NCBI GenBank assembly: GCA_002491905.1
Contig: DKWV01000044.1
Coordinates: 1-29,423, forward strand
Source of the DNA: Lachnospiraceae bacterium UBA7143
GTDB lineage: Bacteria; Bacillota; Clostridia; Lachnospirales; Lachnospiraceae
DNA length: 29,423 nucleotides
Direction: 5' to 3'
Shown: positions 1 through 7,652 of the stretch, piece by piece
Position numbering within the stretch: position 1 is the stretch's first letter
Layout of the letters: each line of letters starts with the position of its first letter
Position numbers and translations under genes: made by a program
The notes under the pieces: generated by a model
What the model saw: the letters and a program-made list of their open reading frames with translations, nothing else
What the model was told of the DNA's origin: nothing
Database searches by the model: none

Positions 1-96
1 TTTTTATTTGCAGACTTTTTTTATGAAATGCGCACAACTCCTATTACTTTATTTTAGCTATTTATTACTTAATTTATCTTAAATAATTAGCCATCC

Positions 97-1518
97 TTAC
101 TGCTTTGCCTCGGGAAGACGAAGCCGCAGAAGCCGCTTCATCAACTGTCTGAAATTAAAAGGCAGAAGGGGATAGATATAGCTCTTATCCGACAAGGTCT
201 TATTAAAGACAATGGATAACACGAAAAATACAATCGCTCCCACATAACCGTATATGCCAAAAGCTGCCGTCAATATAAGATTGATAATCCGCATAAACTT
301 CAAAGCATAGCCCAGCTCATAATTCTGCTGCGTGTAGTTGGCGATGGCAACGAACGCCATGTACAGCATAACCTCCGAGTTGAACCAGCCGCTGTTGACG
401 GAAAACTCGCCAAGCACCAGCGCAGCCATGACACTCAAAGGGGTACTCAGCATGTTCGGCGTATTTACCGCAGCCAGTTTTAAACCGTCAATGGCAAGCT
501 CCAATATCAAAAACTGCGCAACCAGAGGAATGTTGGACTCCTCCTGCAGCATGATAAACTGGAAGCTTTCGGGAACCCACTGGGGATTCTGCATCAGCAG
601 CAGGAAGGTGGGCGTCATAATATAGGTGAGGATGGCAATTAAGAACCGCGTCAGACGAAGGTACGTCCCCGTAATGGGCGGGAAATAATAGTCGTCCGCC
701 TCCTCCACAATATCAAAAACAGAAGTGGGCACAATCATGGCAGACGGGGAATTGTCTACCAGGATCACGATATCCCCTTCAAGCACCTGCGCCGCCGCCA
801 CATCCGGCCGCTCCGTAAATTTAAATTTCGGGAAAGGATTAAACCACTTGCGCTGATACAGACATTCCGCCAGGCTCTCCTGGTTCATGGTCAGTGCGTC
901 CACTTTTATATTCTGGATCCGTTTCTTTACTTTCTCCAAAAAAGCGTGATCCACCCGGTTGTCCATATAACAGAGCACAATATCCGTCTGGGAGCTTTTT
1001 CCGGCGTTCATCATCTCCATGCGAAGTTCGGTGCTTCTGATCCGCCTTCTGATCAGCGCCGTGTTGAAAACCACCGTCTCCACAAAGCCGTCCTTACTGC
1101 CGCGCAGCGTCTTGTCCTTATCCGGTTCCGAGACGCTCCTGGCGGGATAAGTCCTGGAATCAATCAGCACGCACCGGTCATACCCGTCGATAAAAAGGGC
1201 AAACACGCCTGACAAAATATTGTAAATAATATCGTCCCACTGGTCCTTTAAGTCCACCTCCACATAGGGCGTGGCCTTCTTTGCCATCTCATAGGCGTTC
1301 TCCGGCATATTCTCCGGCGTCAGCCCGATAAAATACTGCAGGATCTTCATCATCAGCTCGTCCTTGCAGAAACCGTCTATGAAATAGATGCAGGCCTGTT
1401 TTCCGCCCACATCAATCACGCGGTATACCACATCAAAGCTTACATCCGGCGACATATGCTCCTTCATGTACGCCATCGTTTCCTGCAGGGAGGTTGTCAT
1501 CTTTTCTTTATTATCCAA
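97..1518 (-). CDS. spoVAF: Spore germination protein SpoVAF (GerA family)
   Basis: Membrane protein of the GerA/SpoVAF family, which acts in the inner spore membrane during germination and dipicolinate release (family knowledge). The 473-residue product has a soluble N-terminal half with family blocks PARSVSEPDKDKTLRGSK and FVETVVFNTALIRRRIR, then about five hydrophobic segments from roughly residue 285 to 445. Length fits the family (about 490). The start is TTG at 1518: GGAAGGAG lies 8 bases upstream, while the next ATG (codon 7) has no good ribosome site. It is not embedded in a spoVA operon here, since dut lies upstream. A sigma-G-like promoter sits directly before it, which suits forespore expression. 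A GerAA-type germinant receptor subunit is the alternative, but the blocks named fit SpoVAF better. Confidence 0.9.
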   Translation of the reverse strand: MDNKEKMTTSLQETMAYMKEHMSPDVSFDVVYRVIDVGGKQACIYFIDGFCKDELMMKILQYFIGLTPENMPENAYEMAKKATPYVEVDLKDQWDDIIYNILSGVFALFIDGYDRCVLIDSRTYPARSVSEPDKDKTLRGSKDGFVETVVFNTALIRRRIRSTELRMEMMNAGKSSQTDIVLCYMDNRVDHAFLEKVKKRIQNIKVDALTMNQESLAECLYQRKWFNPFPKFKFTERPDVAAAQVLEGDIVILVDNSPSAMIVPTSVFDIVEEADDYYFPPITGTYLRLTRFLIAILTYIMTPTFLLLMQNPQWVPESFQFIMLQEESNIPLVAQFLILELAIDGLKLAAVNTPNMLSTPLSVMAALVLGEFSVNSGWFNSEVMLYMAFVAIANYTQQNYELGYALKFMRIINLILTAAFGIYGYVGAIVFFVLSIVFNKTLSDKSYIYPLLPFNFRQLMKRLLRLRLPEAKQ

Positions 1519-1522
1519 CGCA

Positions 1523-1578
1523 AAAACTCCTTCCGTGACTTACCATTGTTTCCCATAGTATGTCTTGGAAGGAGTTTT
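1523..1578 (-). promoter_or_regulatory. Perfect 12-bp hairpin that covers the spoVAF ribosome site
   Basis: AAAACTCCTTCC (minus strand, 1578-1567) pairs perfectly with GGAAGGAGTTTT (1534-1523) across a 32-base loop. The downstream arm contains the spoVAF Shine-Dalgarno sequence and ends in a short T run. RNA entering from dut would fold the ribosome site away and may also terminate here. RNA started at the internal sigma-G-like promoter would lack the upstream arm. The pairing is seen in the sequence; the regulatory effect is inference. Confidence 0.7.
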
Positions 1579-1585
1579 CTTATTC
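1556..1585 (-). promoter_or_regulatory. Putative sigma-G promoter of spoVAF
   Basis: On the minus strand GAATA (1585-1581), an 18-base spacer and CATACTA (1562-1556) match the forespore sigma-G pattern GHATR-N18-CATNHTA at every position. The predicted RNA start near 1549 is about 30 bases before the TTG start of spoVAF. SpoVA-class genes are sigma-G dependent in Bacillus, so the match is biologically sensible. Confidence 0.7.
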
Positions 1586-1610
1586 GCCCATCTATTGTTT
1601 GTATTAAAAG

Positions 1611-2045
1611 TCAGGCCTTCCCGGTGCTGCCGTGCCCGCCCCGGTCCACATGGTCAAGGTGCGCAACCTCGTCAAATATAATCTTTGGCTGGTTCTCCAT
1701 AATGCGGAACTGGCAGATACGGTCGTTTACATGAATTTCCGTATCCCTGACCGCATAAACCGGCATAAACCACTGGTCATTGTCCCCGCAGTAGGAAGCG
1801 TCGATCACGCCCTGATGATTGGTCTGGATAATGCCGAAATTCTTGAAAGTCGAGCTTCTGGGCACTACATGGGCCTCATATCCTTCCGGCAATTCCATTC
1901 CTACCCCTAAAGGGATCAGCTTAAATTCTCCCTTTTTCAAAACCACATCCTCTGCCGCCCGCAGGTCAATCCAATCAGACTTGCCGTCTATGTAAGCCAG
2001 CTTCTCGATCTGATCCGAAAAATATTTAATCCTGATATGTTCCAT
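1611..2045 (-). CDS. dut: dUTP diphosphatase (dUTPase)
   Basis: Hydrolyses dUTP to dUMP and pyrophosphate, keeping uracil out of DNA and feeding dTMP synthesis. All five trimeric-dUTPase motifs are present: DLRAAED (27-33), PRSSTFKNFGI (62-72), GVIDASYCGDN (79-89), NDRICQF (107-113) and RGGHGSTG (135-142). The chosen start at 2045 gives 144 residues, the usual size, and has AAGGG 8 bases upstream. Upstream in-frame ATGs at 2066, 2063 and 2051 are possible; the one at 2066 would overlap the end of nrdG. It is the last gene of an nrdD-nrdG-dut run, so dNTP supply and dUTP clearance are probably co-expressed under NrdR control. Confidence 0.93.
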   Translation of the reverse strand: MEHIRIKYFSDQIEKLAYIDGKSDWIDLRAAEDVVLKKGEFKLIPLGVGMELPEGYEAHVVPRSSTFKNFGIIQTNHQGVIDASYCGDNDQWFMPVYAVRDTEIHVNDRICQFRIMENQPKIIFDEVAHLDHVDRGGHGSTGKA

Positions 2046-2062
2046 CCGCATTTCCCTTCCCA

Positions 2063-2572
2063 TCATGCATAGTCCTCACAATAAAGCACCGGATTGGAAG
2101 GGTCCGTCTGTTCCAGACTCTTCTGTACATCAATCACCCTCTGGTTTTTACTGCCCTTCCAGAGAAGCTTCACATCCTTCAGCTCCTTCTTAAACTCCCC
2201 ATCCACAAGCACATCCACATACTTCATCGCGGGATAATGCAGAATATCCTCCCAGCTGTCTCCTGTGTAAAGCCAGATCGTTTTATCCGGATATCTGTCT
2301 TTGATCTCTTCCATCAGATTTCTCACATCCAGACGGTTGGCCGAGTGAAGCGGGTCACCGCCGGAAAAAGTGATGCCGCTGATGTAAGGCTTCTCCAACT
2401 GCGTAAATATTTCCTGCTTCGCCGCTTCGTCAAAAAGAAGTCCTCCGTCCGGGTCCCAGGTGAGCGGGTTCTGGCATTCCTTACAGCAGTGGGAACATCC
2501 TGCGACCCAGAGCACCACCCGCAGACCGTCGCCGTTTAACATATCGTCTTTTGTTATGTTGTGGTATCTCAT
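2063..2572 (-). CDS. nrdG: Anaerobic ribonucleotide reductase activating protein
   Basis: Radical-SAM activase that installs the glycyl radical on NrdD. The cysteines binding the 4Fe-4S cluster are C26, C30 and C33 (C-x3-C-x2-C in GCSHCCKECQNP), and ITFSGGDPL is the typical downstream glycine-rich block. The length of 169 residues fits the family. The chosen ATG at 2572 overlaps the nrdD stop as TGATG; a GTG one codon earlier (2575) is an equally possible start. The overlap implies translational coupling and balanced production of the enzyme and its activase. Confidence 0.95.
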   Translation of the reverse strand: MRYHNITKDDMLNGDGLRVVLWVAGCSHCCKECQNPLTWDPDGGLLFDEAAKQEIFTQLEKPYISGITFSGGDPLHSANRLDVRNLMEEIKDRYPDKTIWLYTGDSWEDILHYPAMKYVDVLVDGEFKKELKDVKLLWKGSKNQRVIDVQKSLEQTDPSNPVLYCEDYA

Positions 2573-4761
2573 CACATGCTTTTCCTCTCCGCGATCTCCG
2601 CCATTTTCGCCTCGCTTAAGCGAGTGTCTCCGTGAACGCGGGAATAAGCGAGATACCCGTTCATACGGTCAATTTTGGTCAGGTTACGGCTGCCGCATAC
2701 AGGACAGACGTCCATCTCCAGTTCCTGATGCCCGCAGTCGTCACAATAGGCAAGGGAAAGATTCACCCCCTCGTAAAAGCCCATGTCCATCGCCCTGCGG
2801 ATCAGCGTCTTGATTGCCTCAATGTTATAGTCAATCGGATACTTCACATACTGGATCTTGCCGCCATTGGCCATCTCCCAGAATCGGTATTCCAGATCCT
2901 GCTTCTCTATGGGCGTAATGTCCTCCGTCACATGGCAGTGGAAACTGTTGGACACATACTCCCTGTCAGACACACCCTCCACAATGCCGTACTTCGCCCT
3001 GAACTGTTTCACCTGCAGGCCGCAGAGATTCTCCGCCGGCGTGCCATAGATGGCATAAAGGTGCCCGTCCTCTTCCTTATATTCTTCAATCTTATGATTG
3101 ATGTGCTCCAGCACCTCCAATGCAAAAGCGCCGTCCTCCACCAGAGATTTTCCGTTATAAAGCTCCTGCAGCTCATTAAAGGCCGTGATGCCAAAGCTGG
3201 CCGTCGCAGACTTTAAAATCGGTTTAATCTTATCGTGAAGCTGCAGATGCCCTCCCAGGAAACCGCCCTCACAGTAGGCGAGCGGATTCGTGGACGCACG
3301 CATCTCACCCAGATAAGCATAAGTCCTGATGTGCAGCTGCCTGATCAAATTCAGATAATAGTCCAGCACATCGTAGAAATCCCTGCCCTCCTGTCTGGAC
3401 TTCGCCAGAATCATGGGCAGATGCAGGGAAACCGCCCCCACGTTAAACCTTCCCACAAAAACAGGGACATCCTTATCGTCAGCCGGATGCATACCGCCCC
3501 TCTCGTACCACGGCGAAAGGAACGCACGGCACCCCATTGGGGAAATCACCTTGCCGTACTGTTTGTACATGCTGGCGATATAGCCTTTTCCCGTCAGGCT
3601 CAGCCAGTCGGGATACATGGTCTTGGCGGAGCACTTCACCCCCGCCTCAAACACGTCCTCCAGCTCTTTGCCGGGACCGTGTAAATTTTCATCATACAAA
3701 AATACGATCTTCGGGAAAAGCACAGGTTTCTTGCATTCCTTCTTGCCCTGCCCCTTCCTGCGCACATTGAGCATCTGAATGGTGGCCATTTTGGCAAAAC
3801 GGCCCGTACCGATTCCGGCGGTCACTGTGATAAAAGGATAATCGCCGCGGCTGCTGGCCACCGTATTAAATTTATACTCCCAGCCCTGAAAACCCTGCTC
3901 GAACTCTTTCTTGACATCCGCAAGCGCTTCCGCTTCCGCCGTTTCCTTATCAATCCCCAGCTTTTTGTATTTCGCTATGTTTCTCTTGTAGGATTTCTCC
4001 GCATAGGGCTCTAATATCTTATCGACCTCAGGCACTGTAAAACCGCCGTACTGCTGGCTCGCCGCACTCAAAACGATATCCCCTATGACATCGAATGCCA
4101 CGTCAAGTGTTTTCGGCTCATTGTACCAGATATTTCCCATCTCGAAGCCGCCGGAAAGCACCTCCGCCACATTAAAGAGGCAGCAGTTCATCGTATCCCT
4201 TCTCGCCGACATATCATGGACATAGATATAACCGTCCCTGCAGGCCTGTATTTCCTCTGTGGTCATAAAAAATTTCTGGTAAAGTTCCTTGTTAAACTGA
4301 TTAAAAATCAGGCTGCGCTTCGTGGAAACAAGGGCGCTGTCCGTATTAGCGTTCTCCTTGTCGCCAATGTACATGATCGACTGGCTCTTCTTATAGACAT
4401 CGTCCATCATTCGCACAAAATCCTGTTTATAATTGCGGTAGTCGCGGTAGCTTTTCGCCACAATCGGCTTTACATCCTCCAGCGCGCTCTCCACGATATT
4501 ATGCATGATCTGAATGGGAATCTTCTCCTCGCCCAGCTCATTCACCTTATCGACGACCGTCTGGCAGATATGCCGCTTTTCCTCCTCCGTAAACTTAGTG
4601 AGGGCACGATATGCGCTTTTCCCCACTGCGTCGATGACCTTCTGGACATTAAACGCCTCAAGGCTGCCGTCCTTCTTGATCACCTTCACGCCTTTCTCCG
4701 GCTGGTACTGAAGACCATAATTCTCCCCATCCGAATGATCTGATTCAAATTTACTGCTCAT
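2572..4761 (-). CDS. nrdD: Anaerobic (class III) ribonucleoside-triphosphate reductase
   Basis: Reduces ribonucleoside triphosphates to deoxy forms without oxygen, using a glycyl radical. The 729-residue product has an N-terminal ATP-cone (about 24-115), the long reductase barrel, a C-terminal zinc site formed by CDDC and CPVC, and the glycyl-radical block RMNGYLAYSR near the C terminus. The frame stays open upstream to 4974, but the start at 4761 is chosen because GGAGGGGCGT sits immediately before it, and because the upstream extension runs through the promoter and operator sequence. It is the first gene of nrdD-nrdG-dut. The operator is described separately. Confidence 0.96.
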   Translation of the reverse strand: MSSKFESDHSDGENYGLQYQPEKGVKVIKKDGSLEAFNVQKVIDAVGKSAYRALTKFTEEEKRHICQTVVDKVNELGEEKIPIQIMHNIVESALEDVKPIVAKSYRDYRNYKQDFVRMMDDVYKKSQSIMYIGDKENANTDSALVSTKRSLIFNQFNKELYQKFFMTTEEIQACRDGYIYVHDMSARRDTMNCCLFNVAEVLSGGFEMGNIWYNEPKTLDVAFDVIGDIVLSAASQQYGGFTVPEVDKILEPYAEKSYKRNIAKYKKLGIDKETAEAEALADVKKEFEQGFQGWEYKFNTVASSRGDYPFITVTAGIGTGRFAKMATIQMLNVRRKGQGKKECKKPVLFPKIVFLYDENLHGPGKELEDVFEAGVKCSAKTMYPDWLSLTGKGYIASMYKQYGKVISPMGCRAFLSPWYERGGMHPADDKDVPVFVGRFNVGAVSLHLPMILAKSRQEGRDFYDVLDYYLNLIRQLHIRTYAYLGEMRASTNPLAYCEGGFLGGHLQLHDKIKPILKSATASFGITAFNELQELYNGKSLVEDGAFALEVLEHINHKIEEYKEEDGHLYAIYGTPAENLCGLQVKQFRAKYGIVEGVSDREYVSNSFHCHVTEDITPIEKQDLEYRFWEMANGGKIQYVKYPIDYNIEAIKTLIRRAMDMGFYEGVNLSLAYCDDCGHQELEMDVCPVCGSRNLTKIDRMNGYLAYSRVHGDTRLSEAKMAEIAERKSM

Positions 4762-4832
4762 ACGCCCCTCCATAACTTTATCCTTCTGCGATTTTGCGGT
4801 CACAGCCTTGCGGTCGCAGCTTTGCGACACTT

Positions 4833-4878
4833 CCACAAAATATAGTGTCAGTTGACATAACGCCACAATATATTGCGG
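4833..4878 (-). promoter_or_regulatory. Tandem NrdR boxes upstream of nrdD
   Basis: Two 16-base sites resemble the NrdR consensus ACACWATATATWGTGT: CCACAAAATATAGTGT at 4833-4848 (14 of 16) and CCACAATATATTGCGG at 4863-4878 (13 of 16). They start 30 bases apart, about three helical turns, which is the usual spacing for cooperative NrdR binding. They lie just downstream of the -10 box, so bound NrdR should block transcription when dATP is high. A further inverted repeat TGTCA-GT-TGACA lies between them at 4846-4857. Confidence 0.85.
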
Positions 4879-4887
4879 TTTAGGAAT

Positions 4888-4916
4888 AGTATACGGTAAT
4901 AAACATGTTATGTCAA
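4888..4916 (-). promoter_or_regulatory. Sigma-A promoter of the nrdD-nrdG-dut operon
   Basis: On the minus strand TTGACA (4916-4911), a 17-base spacer and TATACT (4893-4888) form a near-consensus promoter. RNA would start near 4881, directly in front of the NrdR boxes, leaving a leader of about 120 bases before nrdD. Confidence 0.85.
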
Positions 4917-4930
4917 TGAAAACACCTTGG

Positions 4931-4972
4931 AAAAAATACCAAAAAGGGATATGTCTTTTTGTGACATATCCC
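4931..4972 (-). terminator. Rho-independent terminator after the WYL regulator gene
   Basis: A perfect 10-bp stem, GGGATATGTC with GACATATCCC (4946-4955 and 4963-4972), has a 7-base loop and is followed on the minus strand by TTTTT and then a second T run. It lies 8 bases past the WYL gene stop and insulates the nrdD promoter from upstream transcription. The A run on the other side means it could also work on the plus strand. Confidence 0.88.
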
Positions 4973-4980
4973 AAAAATGC

Positions 4981-5985
4981 TCAATCCCCCCGATTTTCCT
5001 CATATCCGGCAAGCGTTTCTTTCAAATGAAGCGTATAAGCGTCAGCTACGGATTCCGGCGCCAGAATCCGCGCCCCCGCGCCAAGCCCCGTCAGCCAGCC
5101 AAAAAACTGACCGCTGACAGCCACCTTCACCCGGACGGAAAAATGTGCCTCATCCCTGATACGGACAGGCACCTCCTTGCCAAAGCGGTCCATCACCACG
5201 CCGATCAGGCCGTTTTCAAACAGCAGGGTGACGACCTCCTCCCTGCCGCCGTACATACCAAAGGTTTTGTTTGCGTAGTCCGCAATATCAAAACGTTCAA
5301 AGAGGGCCGCGCCCTCCCGCTTTTTATCCAGCACTTCAATCTTCGCCATCTTATCTACCCGGAAGTGTTTGATCTTGTCCTCCTCGCTGTCGTGGGCGAT
5401 CAGATAGTAATACTCATCCTTGCACGTGAGCGCCCACGGGCTTGCCAGATAGGGTTTCCCATCCCTGCGCGGCACAAGCTCCCTTTTCAGATTCCACTCC
5501 AGATATTGAAAAGAAATCTGCCGGTTGCCCTGAATCGCCCTGTGGATATCATCCACCACGTAATAAATACTTTCATTCGCCGTCTTAATGCGGTTCGCCA
5601 CATAGACCTGACGCTGTAACTGCCCGGCCTCCGCTTTCGAAGCCAGCTTCTCAATCTTGGAAATCAATTCCCTCGATTTATTGGCCGTTAAAAACCGGGA
5701 CGCCTGCACCGTCTCCACCAGAAGCTTTAACTCCGCCAGCTCAAAATCCCGCCCCGCCAGATAATAGCCGCCCCCAGTCTTTGCTTTAACCAACACGATA
5801 TCATAACCGAAATCAATCAGCTGGGCAATATCGTCATAAATGCTTTTGCGTTCCGCTTTCACGTCATATTCCGCCAGCGCGTCAATCAGCGCCTGTGCGC
5901 TCAGGCAGTGCTCCTCGTCGGACTGCTCCGTCAATATTTTTAAAAGATATAACAATTTCTGTTTCTGCTTTACGGATCTTGCCAT
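4981..5985 (-). CDS. WYL-domain transcriptional regulator (DeoR/YafY type)
   Basis: DNA-binding regulator whose WYL domain probably senses a nucleic acid or nucleotide ligand (family knowledge). The 334 residues comprise an N-terminal winged helix-turn-helix (about 8-75, with DVKAERKSIYDDI), a central WYL domain (about 140-225, blocks ISFQYLEW, YYLIAH and KHFRVDKM) and a C-terminal WCX region (about 240-325). GAGG 6 bases before the ATG supports the start. It follows a HAD phosphatase gene with a 10-base gap, so the two are probably co-transcribed. Its targets cannot be read from the sequence. WYL proteins regulate CRISPR loci in some bacteria, but this one lies about 9 kb from the array and no link is shown. 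Confidence 0.9.
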   Translation of the reverse strand: MARSVKQKQKLLYLLKILTEQSDEEHCLSAQALIDALAEYDVKAERKSIYDDIAQLIDFGYDIVLVKAKTGGGYYLAGRDFELAELKLLVETVQASRFLTANKSRELISKIEKLASKAEAGQLQRQVYVANRIKTANESIYYVVDDIHRAIQGNRQISFQYLEWNLKRELVPRRDGKPYLASPWALTCKDEYYYLIAHDSEEDKIKHFRVDKMAKIEVLDKKREGAALFERFDIADYANKTFGMYGGREEVVTLLFENGLIGVVMDRFGKEVPVRIRDEAHFSVRVKVAVSGQFFGWLTGLGAGARILAPESVADAYTLHLKETLAGYEENRGD

Positions 5986-5995
5986 CTCTCTGCCC

Positions 5996-6688
5996 TCACT
6001 CCAGAATCGGTATCAGTTCCTCCAGACGGCGGATTTCGTAGTCCGTCCGTACCTCCACATCCTTCGCCTTTCCCTCCGGGTTAAACCAGCAGGCAGCGAC
6101 CCCGGCATTCTCCGCGCCCCGCATATCGCTGGTCAGGGAATCTCCCACCAGAATGCACTCTTTCCTCGCAACACCGGGCAGCGCCGCAAAACAGGCGTCA
6201 AAATACTCTTTTCTGGGCTTTGGATATCCCATGAGTTCCGAAACAAATACCCCGTCCATGATCCTGTCAAGGCCTGAGAGCTTCATCTTGTTTGCCTGTG
6301 TTGTATTGACTCCATTAGTCACCACATACTGTCGGTACCCCTTTTTCTGTAACAGTGTGACAAGCTCTTTCGCGCCGTCCATATAAAAGAAAACGTTCCC
6401 CAGCTCCCGCTGGTAATCTGCGTTGATCTCCTCCGGCTTCACGTGGGTGATTCCCAGCTCTTCAAATAAGGTACGGAAACGCCCCACGGTCACCTGATCC
6501 TTGGTCAGCTCCCCCGATTCCAGTCTCAGCCAATAACTCCTGTTAATGGCGTCGTAGCGGGCTGCAATCTCTTCGCTGACCGCCAGCCCATACGCCCCAA
6601 ACACTGCCCGCAGCGCATGCTCCATAGAGAGATCGAAATTGAGCAGCGTCTGATCCAAATCCCAAAAGATGGTTGTGTATTTTTTCAT
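5996..6688 (-). CDS. HAD-superfamily phosphatase, YjjG-like nucleotidase
   Basis: Haloacid-dehalogenase phosphatase of the YjjG (noncanonical pyrimidine nucleotidase) type. The 230-residue product has the nucleophile block FWDLDQTLLNF near residue 10, TNG for motif II, the motif III lysine in GYPKPRKEYF, and GDSLTSDM for motif IV. The frame is open upstream to 6760, but the ATG at 6688 has GGGAG 7 bases ahead of it and begins exactly where the family begins. It sits upstream of the WYL regulator gene. A house-cleaning role on modified nucleotides would fit the nucleotide-rich neighbourhood, but the substrate is inferred from family resemblance only. Confidence 0.85.
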   Translation of the reverse strand: MKKYTTIFWDLDQTLLNFDLSMEHALRAVFGAYGLAVSEEIAARYDAINRSYWLRLESGELTKDQVTVGRFRTLFEELGITHVKPEEINADYQRELGNVFFYMDGAKELVTLLQKKGYRQYVVTNGVNTTQANKMKLSGLDRIMDGVFVSELMGYPKPRKEYFDACFAALPGVARKECILVGDSLTSDMRGAENAGVAACWFNPEGKAKDVEVRTDYEIRRLEELIPILE

Positions 6689-6713
6689 TTTCTTCTCCCG
6701 GAATACGAAGAAA

Positions 6714-6735
6714 GGGCGTTCACCGCTGAACACCC
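6714..6735 (-). terminator. Hairpin, possible weak terminator or attenuator before the HAD gene
   Basis: On the minus strand GGGTGTTCA and TGAACGCCC form a 9-bp stem with one T-G wobble and a 4-base loop, followed by TTTCTTCG. The tail is short of uridines, so termination may be partial. It lies between the 58-residue membrane gene and the HAD gene. Confidence 0.45.
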
Positions 6736-6812
6736 TCCCATTTTCTCTTTCATCAACCAATCAGGCAGGAACGATTTTCCCCCTGCCTGCAACGCGGATC
6801 TGCGAATAAAGG

Positions 6813-6989
6813 CTATGCCGTCGTACTTCCGTCCGCCGTATCCGCCTGCGTTTCCGAAGCCACCTTCGCATCCTTACTCTTTCTCCACTTCACGCCGATC
6901 ACACATGCCACAATCACCAGCACGACAATCAGCGCAAACAAAAGCAGGTACGATAAAAATGAATTAATGAATAAAATCAAATTGGTCAT
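6813..6989 (-). CDS. Small single-pass membrane protein (58 residues)
   Basis: I do not recognise a function. The open frame starts with ATG at 6989, with AGGA 10 bases upstream, and ends in TAG. Residues 4-32 are strongly hydrophobic (FLSYLLLFALIVVLVIVACV) and likely form one membrane helix. A basic stretch follows (KWRKSKDAK), then a short polar, Ala/Thr-rich tail, which suggests the tail faces the cytoplasm. The charge pattern and good start support a real gene. Similar short single-helix peptides are common in Lachnospiraceae, from memory. It lies in a 400-base gap between rnhA and the HAD gene. Its TAG stop shows that amber is used as a stop codon in this genome. Confidence 0.65.
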   Translation of the reverse strand: MTNLILFINSFLSYLLLFALIVVLVIVACVIGVKWRKSKDAKVASETQADTADGSTTA

Positions 6990-7088
6990 CTCTTCACATC
7001 CTTCTCTTTCCGAATTGTCCCGTTTCCGACAAAAGATCCTGTCTGAAACCGCTCTCTCCCATTACACTTACCGATATGATACCACCAA

Positions 7089-7559
7089 TCAAAGGGGATC
7101 GTCAAGCAGATCTGTGCCGTCCGCGGCTGTGGTAGCAAGCTTATCGCACCGCTCATTCTCCGGGTGTCCATCGTGTCCTTTGACCCACTGGAACGTGACA
7201 CGATGCGGCTTCATCGCCTGCAACAGCCTCTCCCACAAATCTACGTTTTTGACAGGCTTGTTTCCCGCCGTCTTCCACCCCTTTTTCAGCCACCCCTCAA
7301 TCCAGTGCTGGTTGAAGGCATCCGTCACATACTTGGAATCGGAGACCAGCAACACTTCGCAGGGTTTTGTGAGCGCCTCCAGCCCGACGATCACCGCCAT
7401 CAACTCCATGCGGTTGTTGGTCGTCTTTTTGTACCCGGCACAATACTCCCGCTCGTGCAGCGTCCCCCTGCTGTCAATATATTGCAGCACCGTGCCGTAA
7501 CCGCCCGGCCCTTCCGGGTTTCCGCGCGCCGCGCCGTCTGTGTATATCGTAACCTTCAT
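7089..7559 (-). CDS. rnhA: Ribonuclease HI
   Basis: Cleaves the RNA strand of RNA-DNA hybrids during replication and R-loop removal. The 156-residue product carries the four metal-binding acids of the fold: D8 (YTDGAARGNP), E52 (RMELMA), D74 (VSDSKY) and D139 (ERCDKLA), plus the histidine of GHDGHPENE. The frame is open to 7571, but the start at 7559 has GGAG 6 bases upstream and matches the usual N terminus MKVTIYTDG. It lies between the small membrane gene and the MutS-like gene; an 81-base gap to the latter shows no clear terminator. Confidence 0.95.
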   Translation of the reverse strand: MKVTIYTDGAARGNPEGPGGYGTVLQYIDSRGTLHEREYCAGYKKTTNNRMELMAVIVGLEALTKPCEVLLVSDSKYVTDAFNQHWIEGWLKKGWKTAGNKPVKNVDLWERLLQAMKPHRVTFQWVKGHDGHPENERCDKLATTAADGTDLLDDPL

Positions 7560-7652
7560 GCTAATCTCCATTCTGCCTTACTGCACTCTAGCAGCGTACC
7601 TCGGCTCTTTACCGCGTATCTGCTCCACATACTGGTTTATTTCCCTTATATA

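Noticed and set aside
946..1212. Plus-strand open frames opposite spoVAF, nrdD, mtaD and cas3, some over 100 codons
   Set aside because: These are mirror frames of well-supported minus-strand genes; they lack ribosome sites and recognisable domains.
4762..4974. 71-residue N-terminal extension of NrdD
   Set aside because: It is translated from promoter and NrdR operator DNA and does not resemble the family; the ATG at 4761 has a strong ribosome site.
4981..5985. WYL regulator as a controller of the CRISPR locus
   Set aside because: WYL proteins do this elsewhere, but this gene is paired with a HAD phosphatase about 9 kb from the array, and no shared operator was seen.
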